In this document: positions 6,298-10,549 of the stretch, piece after piece
How positions within the stretch are numbered: position 1 is the first letter of the stretch
Layout of the letters: each line of letters starts with the position of its first letter
Program-made: the position numbers and the translations under genes
The notes under the pieces: model-generated
The model's input: only the letters and a program-made list of their open reading frames with translations
The model's database searches: none
What the model was told of the DNA's origin: nothing
Assembly (NCBI GenBank): GCA_046047315.1
Contig: JBJOID010000072.1
Span: 1-10,549 of the forward strand
From: WGMK01 sp046047315
GTDB taxonomy: Bacteria > Hydrogenedentota > Hydrogenedentia > Hydrogenedentales > JAEUWI01
Length of the DNA stretch: 10,549 bases
Reading direction: 5' to 3'

Positions 6298-7113
6298 TTA
6301 TCCCAGCAGCTGCAGCGCCGTCTGCGGAACGATGTTGGCCTGTGCCAGCACCGACGTGCCCGCGCTCACCAGGATCTGGTTGCGGGTGAAGCGAATGGTT
6401 TCGCGAGCAATGTCCGCATCGCGAATCGCGCTCTCCGAGGAGGCCGCGTTCTCTTCCTGGATGGCCAGCGTGTTGATGGTGAACTCGAGGCGGTTCTGGA
6501 AGGCGCCGAGCGTCGAGCGCAGCGAGTTCACGCTCTGCAGGGCGCGGTCGATCGTGCTGATGGTGGACACCGCGATGTTCACCGCCGACACGGCCACGGT
6601 GTTCACGCCGAGGTCGTTCGTCTTCGCGCCCGTCACCGAAACCGTGAGCGTCTGGCTTACGTTGGCGCCGGCTTGCAGGGTCACGCTTTGCGAAGCGCTG
6701 AGCACGCGCACACCGTTGAACTCGGTGTCCAGCGCGATGTCGTCGATCTGCTGCAGCAACTGCTGCACTTCGGTGTTCAGCGCGGCGCGGTTGTCCGTGC
6801 TCTGCGTGCCGTTGGCAGCCTGTACCGCCAACTCGCGAATGCGCTGCAGAATATTGGTGGTCTCACTCAGTGCACCTTCCGCAGTCTGCACAAGGCTAAT
6901 GCCGTCCTGCGAATTGCGTTGCGCCACCGAGGTGCCGCGCACCTGCGAGCGGAAGCCTTCCGCAATCGCCAAGCCGGCGGCGTCGTCCGCTGCGCGGTTG
7001 ATGCGCAGGCCGCTCGAAAGGCGTTCGAGCGACTTGTTGAGGTCCAGCGTTGAGCGCTGGAGCACCCGCGACGTGTTGAGCGCGGGCACATTCGTGTTGA
7101 TCCTAAGTCCCAT
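6298..7113 (-). CDS. fliC: Flagellin, copy 2 (long-leader, sigma-28 promoter)
   Basis: Flagellar filament subunit of 271 residues, the same length as copy 1 and about 93% identical in protein. It has the same D0/D1 motifs (LSSGLRINRAADDAAGLAIAE, QRIRELAVQAANGT, RFTRNQILVSAGTSVLAQAN) and ends IVPQTALQLLG. The start at 7113 is chosen over an in-frame ATG 13 codons upstream because it aligns with copy 1 (MGLRINTNVPA) and has GGAGGA (7121-7126) 7 nt upstream; the upstream ATG at 7152 lies within the leader hairpin at 7142-7157. A consensus sigma-28 promoter lies about 410 nt upstream. No flaG follows directly. Tandem near-identical flagellins are common and may form mixed filaments. Nucleotide divergence is uneven: a 116-nt central block differs from copy 1 at only two positions. 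Confidence 0.96.
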   Translation of the reverse strand: MGLRINTNVPALNTSRVLQRSTLDLNKSLERLSSGLRINRAADDAAGLAIAEGFRSQVRGTSVAQRNSQDGISLVQTAEGALSETTNILQRIRELAVQAANGTQSTDNRAALNTEVQQLLQQIDDIALDTEFNGVRVLSASQSVTLQAGANVSQTLTVSVTGAKTNDLGVNTVAVSAVNIAVSTISTIDRALQSVNSLRSTLGAFQNRLEFTINTLAIQEENAASSESAIRDADIARETIRFTRNQILVSAGTSVLAQANIVPQTALQLLG

Positions 7114-7520
7114 AATGTCATCCTCCGTGAGTGATTGGCCGGGCGCATCCATGCGCCGTTGAATTGCCTGCCGCCTGTTGCCTCCCGCGCGGACACGGTG
7201 CGCGGTTGTCCCGAGGCTTCAAGCGGTTGTCCCAAAGTTAATGGCCCGGAGAAAACGCCGGGGGCCCTTGCCCCAGTCGCCGCCACCCCTCGTCCCAGGG
7301 GTGCCAGCACGACGGTCTCGCCGTTGACATAGCGTCTGCTCTATGGCAGACGGACTCTCGATTCAATTTCCTTTTGAAGCGAGTTCTTCCGCCTCGTCCG
7401 GGTGCGAACCCCGCCGCTCCGCGACCGCCTCCCTGCGTGTGTTTAAGTCAAGGGCGGCGTCCCTGCCGCCCCGGAACCCCGCCGCCGTCGCATCCTGCAA
7501 GGCGCTTTCCGGGGTACCTG
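7114..7520 (-). promoter_or_regulatory. Long structured leader of flagellin 2 with multiple GGA-loop hairpins (candidate CsrA/RsmA target or sponge)
   Basis: The roughly 400-nt region between the predicted sigma-28 start and the ATG forms, in the sense RNA, hairpins at 7488-7500 (triloop GGA, one G-U pair), 7452-7471 (7-bp perfect stem, loop AGGGAC), 7362-7378 (5 bp, loop AAGGAAA), 7333-7352 (7 bp, loop CAUAGA, no GGA), 7284-7303 (7 bp, loop GGGACG) and 7142-7157 (5 bp, hexaloop AUGGAU). The last ends 15 nt before the GGAGGA Shine-Dalgarno. A tandem GGGACAACCGC repeat lies in between. CsrA family proteins bind ANGGA in hairpin loops, and flagellin mRNAs are known CsrA targets in Bacillus and Campylobacter. 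Binding here is inferred. I see no credible ORF in the leader. Confidence 0.5.
7202..7233 (-). repeat. Tandem 11-bp direct repeat GGGACAACCGC in the flagellin 2 leader
   Basis: Two exact copies, 7202-7212 and 7223-7233, with a 21-bp period, read GGGACAACCGC in the flagellin-sense strand. Each begins with the GGGAC also found in two of the hairpin loops. Confidence 0.7.
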
Positions 7521-7526
7521 AAGGTT

Positions 7527-7553
7527 TTATCGGCAGCTTTAGCCCAAACTTTA
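7527..7553 (-). promoter_or_regulatory. Consensus sigma-28 (FliA) flagellar promoter
   Basis: On the minus strand TAAAGTTT (7546-7553), an 11-bp spacer (7535-7545) and GCCGATAA (7527-7534) give an exact match to the classical FliA consensus TAAAGTTT-N11-GCCGATAA. Upstream DNA (7554-7630) is unusually A/T-rich for this window, including an A-tract at 7567-7575 that could act as an UP element. It points at flagellin 2, about 410 nt away. Nothing else on that strand lies between. Confidence 0.9.
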
Positions 7554-7594
7554 GCGTTGAAGAGAATATTTTTTTGCTGGACGCCCCTGGCAAT

Positions 7595-7623
7595 TCTAAG
7601 TCATTAAAATAAAAAGACTTAGA
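7595..7623. repeat. AT-rich inverted repeat between copA and the sigma-28 promoter
   Basis: TCTAAGTC (7595-7602) pairs with GACTTAGA (7616-7623) around a 13-nt A/T-only loop; flanking AATT sequences extend the symmetry with one bulge. No U-run follows on the minus strand, so it is a poor terminator for copA. It may be an operator or simply part of the AT-rich zone upstream of the flagellar promoter. Confidence 0.4.
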
Positions 7624-7699
7624 AATTTGCTCATGGAGGAGTGCTGACCGCACGGAAAGGCCCCAGCTTGGGTATGGAGAGCTGAACCTTGAGCCAGCT

Positions 7700-9979
7700 T
7701 TAGCGGCGCATGACTTCTTGCGTGTATCGAAGCGGATCAAACCGCTTGAGCAGGAGCGAGTTGTAGACCACCGTCACAGAACTGGCCGCCATGCAGATTT
7801 CAGCCACGGCCGGATGCAACAAACCCGCCATGGCGAGCGGTATGGCCACGATGTTGTAGCCAAAGGCCCAAAAAAGATTCTGGAGAATCTTGGCGTAGGT
7901 TGCGCGCGCCAGCTGCATCGCCTCCAGCAGCACCATCAGGTCCCCCTTCACCAGGGTCACATCGGCGGCCTCCATCGCGATGTCGGTGCCCGTGCCCATG
8001 GCGATGCCCACGTCGGCCGCGGCCAGCGCCGCCGCGTCGTTGATGCCATCGCCTACCATCACGACCCTGCCGATGGTTTCCTTCTTCAACCTCGTCACCG
8101 CTTCGGTCTTGTCCCGGGGCAGGACATCCGCAATTACTTCTCCAATACCGACCTGCTCTCCGACGATTCGCGCCGAGGCCGCGGTGTCCCCGGTGATCAT
8201 CACGCAGCGCAAGCCCATGCGCGTCAATACCTTGATGGCCCGCACAGACTCCTTCTTCAGGGTATCGGTCAGCGCAATGACGCCGAGCAGCTTTCCGGTG
8301 GCCGCCACCAGTACCGTGGTCTTGCCCTCGTGGCGAAGCTGGTAAAGCGTATGTTCGGTCTCCCGCAGGTCCACGCGAGCCTCCCGCAAGAAACTTTCCT
8401 TGCCAGCCAGCACCCGCTCACCGCCCACCATCGCGGAAGCGCCCTTTCCCGGGGTGTTCACAAACTCCTCGATGCCCGGCAACGTAATCCAGAGCTCGCG
8501 CGCCTTCTCGACAATCGCCTTCGCCAGCGGATGTTCGCTGCCTTGCTCCACGCCCGCCGCGGCAGCAATCAGGGTCTCCTGTGAAATGCCCGGGGCTGGC
8601 ACGATATCCGTCACGCGTGGCCTGCCATGGGTGAGGGTGCCGGTCTTGTCGAATGCAATGATGGTCGCGTCACGCAGCGCCTGCATGGCCGCGCCCTCGC
8701 GAACCAGAACCCCGCGCCGCGCCGCGAGCCCCGTGCCGACCAGTATGGCCGTCGGCGTGGAGAGCCCCATGGCGCAGGGGCAAGAGATCACCAGCACGGC
8801 AACGGCCGCGAAGATTGCCATGGTCAGGGGGGACTCGGCGGCCGGCGTTTGCCACGGCAGATAGGGCATCGCCCACGCGTTGAAGCGCGTCATCAGTTCG
8901 GGCTGCCACAGCCACATGGCCGCCGTGAGTGCGGCGAGGATGAGAATCAACGGCACAAAAACTGAAGTGATCTGGTCTGCGAAGTCCTGTATCGGCACCC
9001 GGCTGTTCTGGGCCTGCTCCACCGTCCGGGCCACTTGGGAGAGAAATGTGTCCTTCCCCACCCGGGTCACACGCACGCGGAGCAGTCCGCTGCTGTTTAG
9101 CGTTGCACCAATCACCTCGTGACCGGGGGCTTTGTCCACGGGCATGGGCTCACCCGTGGCCAGGGACTCATCAACCGCGCTTTCGCCCGATTCGACGATG
9201 CCGTCGGCGGGTATCTTCTCACCGGGTCGCACGACGAGGATATCCCCCGGAACAACCTCGTCAATTGGCACCAGCACCTCGGCGCCATCCCGCTCAACGT
9301 GCGCCTCGCGTGCGCCCATCTCCATCAAGGCCCGGATGGCATTCGCGGCGCGTCCCCTCGCGCGCAATTCGATGTAGCGTCCGGTCACGTGGAAAGCGAT
9401 GATCATTCCGCCCACCGCCGCGAAGCTGGCCACCGGTATGCCAAGCCATGCCAATGGCGTGGTCAGCAGGGCGGCAAGCGCCCCGAGCGCGATAAGGGTG
9501 TCCATATTGCTGGCGCCATGCCGCGCGGCCCGGGCGGCCTTCAGCAGGGTCTCGCCACCGGCGAGGAGGAGCACCATGCTCGCCAGTAGGAAATCGATCA
9601 CGGGCGCGAAGTGCACATGAAACCAGCCGGTCATGTGGCCCGCCATCAGCAGCATCATCGGGGCCGTGCCCACCCAGGCGATCCATGCCCGCCGCCTTGC
9701 CGCCGCGAGGTCGGCATCCTGCTGCGCCCAACGGTCCACTGCCGGCCCTTCATCGGGTTCGGCCACGGCCGTAAAGCCCGAGCGGGTTACCACTTCGGCC
9801 AGCGCCTCCGGCGGCAGGGAGGAGTCGTGCAACACTTCCGCGCTGGCCGTAAGCAGATTCACGGCGGCACGATGCACGCCCGACTCCGCCTCCAAGGCCC
9901 GGGTCACCGTGTTCACGCAGCCCTGGCAACTCATGCCGGAGATTTGCAGTCGCGTGGTTTTCTCGGTGGCTTCACTCAT
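7700..9979 (-). CDS. copA: Cu(I)-exporting P1B-type ATPase (CopA family)
   Basis: Inner-membrane ATP-driven pump that moves Cu(I) out of the cytoplasm. Its 759 residues are typical for the family with a single metal-binding domain. In order: N-terminal HMA domain with GMSCQGC (Cys18, Cys21); membrane segments from about 98; actuator domain with TGE (275-277); CPC in the transport helix (400-402); phosphorylation site DKTGTLT (Asp444); nucleotide-domain SEHPLA (His483-Pro484); TGD (596-598); hinge GDGIND (643-648); and late helices with Tyr708-Asn709 and Met730-x3-Ser734. CPC plus YN plus MxxSS is the Cu(I)-specific P1B-1 pattern. The start at 9979 has AAGGAG (9989-9994) 9 nt upstream. No CueR/CsoR-type regulator or copper chaperone gene is in the window, and no clear promoter is visible in the 83 bp before the gene. 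All key residues are intact. Confidence 0.95.
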   Translation of the reverse strand: MSEATEKTTRLQISGMSCQGCVNTVTRALEAESGVHRAAVNLLTASAEVLHDSSLPPEALAEVVTRSGFTAVAEPDEGPAVDRWAQQDADLAAARRRAWIAWVGTAPMMLLMAGHMTGWFHVHFAPVIDFLLASMVLLLAGGETLLKAARAARHGASNMDTLIALGALAALLTTPLAWLGIPVASFAAVGGMIIAFHVTGRYIELRARGRAANAIRALMEMGAREAHVERDGAEVLVPIDEVVPGDILVVRPGEKIPADGIVESGESAVDESLATGEPMPVDKAPGHEVIGATLNSSGLLRVRVTRVGKDTFLSQVARTVEQAQNSRVPIQDFADQITSVFVPLILILAALTAAMWLWQPELMTRFNAWAMPYLPWQTPAAESPLTMAIFAAVAVLVISCPCAMGLSTPTAILVGTGLAARRGVLVREGAAMQALRDATIIAFDKTGTLTHGRPRVTDIVPAPGISQETLIAAAAGVEQGSEHPLAKAIVEKARELWITLPGIEEFVNTPGKGASAMVGGERVLAGKESFLREARVDLRETEHTLYQLRHEGKTTVLVAATGKLLGVIALTDTLKKESVRAIKVLTRMGLRCVMITGDTAASARIVGEQVGIGEVIADVLPRDKTEAVTRLKKETIGRVVMVGDGINDAAALAAADVGIAMGTGTDIAMEAADVTLVKGDLMVLLEAMQLARATYAKILQNLFWAFGYNIVAIPLAMAGLLHPAVAEICMAASSVTVVYNSLLLKRFDPLRYTQEVMRR

Positions 9980-10062
9980 GACGCATGGCTCCTTCCCGCC
10001 TGATAGTGGGCAGTTACGGAAAGAAAACGTTAAAGTTCATATTTGATTCCACTGAGTCGGCC

Positions 10063-10549
10063 TTAGAGTGCTCCGCAGAAGTTGTCCTCGTTCAGGCCGG
10101 GGCAAAGATAATAACCACGCAGGTTGAACAACTGCACGGTCCGAAGCAACTCGCTCAGGGTGAGGATGAAGTCGCCGCCGTCGTAGTCGCTGCTGTGGGG
10201 ATCGCAGTCGCTTGTATTTCCAACCGGCTCGAAACCGTCCTCAGTGGCGGGGTTGCAGCCGTAGCTTCCCGCGTTATAGAGCTGTATCACGCGCAGCAGT
10301 TCCGAAAGGTCGAACACGAAGTCCTGATTCACGTCGGCGCTGTGCTCTGGCTTCGGCACTTCGCGCGAATCCGCCACCGCGCCATTGAAGGGAGCTTCAA
10401 AAGCGCCGAGGTCGTACTCCGAACCGTCCCCGCTGATTGCGCCAAAGCCATCGCCGTCGAATCCGCGCGGATTTCCCACGTAATCCGTCGCCTCTCCACC
10501 GAAAGGCTCGGCGCTCGAATCGCGCCCGGTGTCCACGGCGGGCGAGCCA
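10063..10549 (-). CDS. C-terminal end of a beta-helix surface/secreted protein with two dockerin-like repeats, open at right edge
   Basis: The frame runs into the window end, and the first possible start (GTG, 10536) is probably internal. The visible N-terminal part (SPAVDTGRDSS, then TDYVGNPR, DGDGFG, EYDLGAFE) resembles the closing segment of right-handed parallel beta-helix proteins (SPAIDAG, DixGnpR, vDiGAyE). Two related C-terminal repeats follow. The first has an EF-hand/dockerin-type calcium loop with ligands at loop positions 1, 3, 5, 9 and 12 (DVNQDFVFDLSE), then LLRVIQLYN and a Cys; the second (GGDFILTLSE, LLRTVQLFN, Cys) has a degraded loop. The protein ends DNFCGAL. It is likely exported; the signal peptide would be outside the window. 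The repeats may mediate calcium-stabilised anchoring or cohesin-like docking. The gene is on the copA strand, 83 bp upstream of it. Confidence 0.75.
   Translation of the reverse strand, partial: GSPAVDTGRDSSAEPFGGEATDYVGNPRGFDGDGFGAISGDGSEYDLGAFEAPFNGAVADSREVPKPEHSADVNQDFVFDLSELLRVIQLYNAGSYGCNPATEDGFEPVGNTSDCDPHSSDYDGGDFILTLSELLRTVQLFNLRGYYLCPGLNEDNFCGAL

Noticed and set aside
6273..6300. sigma-28-like element for flagellin 1 (TAATCCCG-N11-GCCGGATAA)
   Set aside because: Weak -35, one extra base in the -10, and overlap with the flagellin 2 stop codon; not strong enough to list as a promoter.
7114..7520. Cyclic-di-GMP (GEMM) riboswitch in the flagellin leader
   Set aside because: I looked for the conserved GEMM core and tetraloop-receptor elements and did not find them in either leader.
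7363..7740. Minus-strand 125-residue open frame spanning the copA end, the sigma-28 promoter and the leader
   Set aside because: Begins with TTG inside copA in another frame, has no ribosome site, and runs across a consensus promoter.

Overview
The window comes from a GC-rich, flagellated bacterium. Three things suggest a deep-branching, little-cultured phylum. The right-edge protein ends in paired EF-hand/dockerin-like repeats carrying LSELLRVIQLYN, a tail I associate from memory with Candidatus Hydrogenedentes and related PVC-like lineages. There is a Tat-exported aldo/keto reductase of a kind common in such genomes. The candidate LexA operator resembles the myxobacterial motif. The phylum assignment is inference; no search was run.

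Layout. Plus strand: 1-2613 is the C-terminal two thirds or more of cobalamin-dependent methionine synthase (MetH), open at the left edge. 2708-3325 is a complete LexA repressor with its own near-consensus promoter (TTGACA-N17-TATGCT) and an overlapping palindrome that is probably its autoregulatory operator. All later genes are on the minus strand. 3369-4397 is a Tat-signal aldo/keto reductase with its own TTGACA-N17-TAGAGT promoter, convergent with lexA. Next comes a strong terminator (4472-4501), then a flagellin-FlaG operon (5718 down to 4523), a second, 93% identical flagellin (7113-6298), a CopA-type Cu(I)-exporting P1B-ATPase (9979-7700), and the C-terminal end of a beta-helix surface protein with dockerin-like repeats (10063 to the right edge).

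Most interesting part. The two flagellin genes are preceded by large non-coding stretches (about 580 nt each). Upstream of flagellin 2 is a sigma-28 promoter matching the classical consensus exactly (TAAAGTTT-N11-GCCGATAA), but about 410 nt from the start codon, so the mRNA should have a very long leader. That leader contains a series of hairpins whose loops expose GGA or GGGA. The flagellin 1 leader has similar hairpins although its sequence is different. In both, a hairpin with a GGA hexaloop lies 13-15 nt upstream of a GGA-containing Shine-Dalgarno. This is the layout expected of CsrA/RsmA targets or of a CsrA-sequestering RNA. I propose post-transcriptional control of both flagellins by CsrA, possibly with the long leader acting as a sponge.

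The genes do not form one pathway. The clear functional unit is the flagellin/FlaG filament module. metH, lexA, the reductase and copA look like independently transcribed housekeeping or accessory genes.
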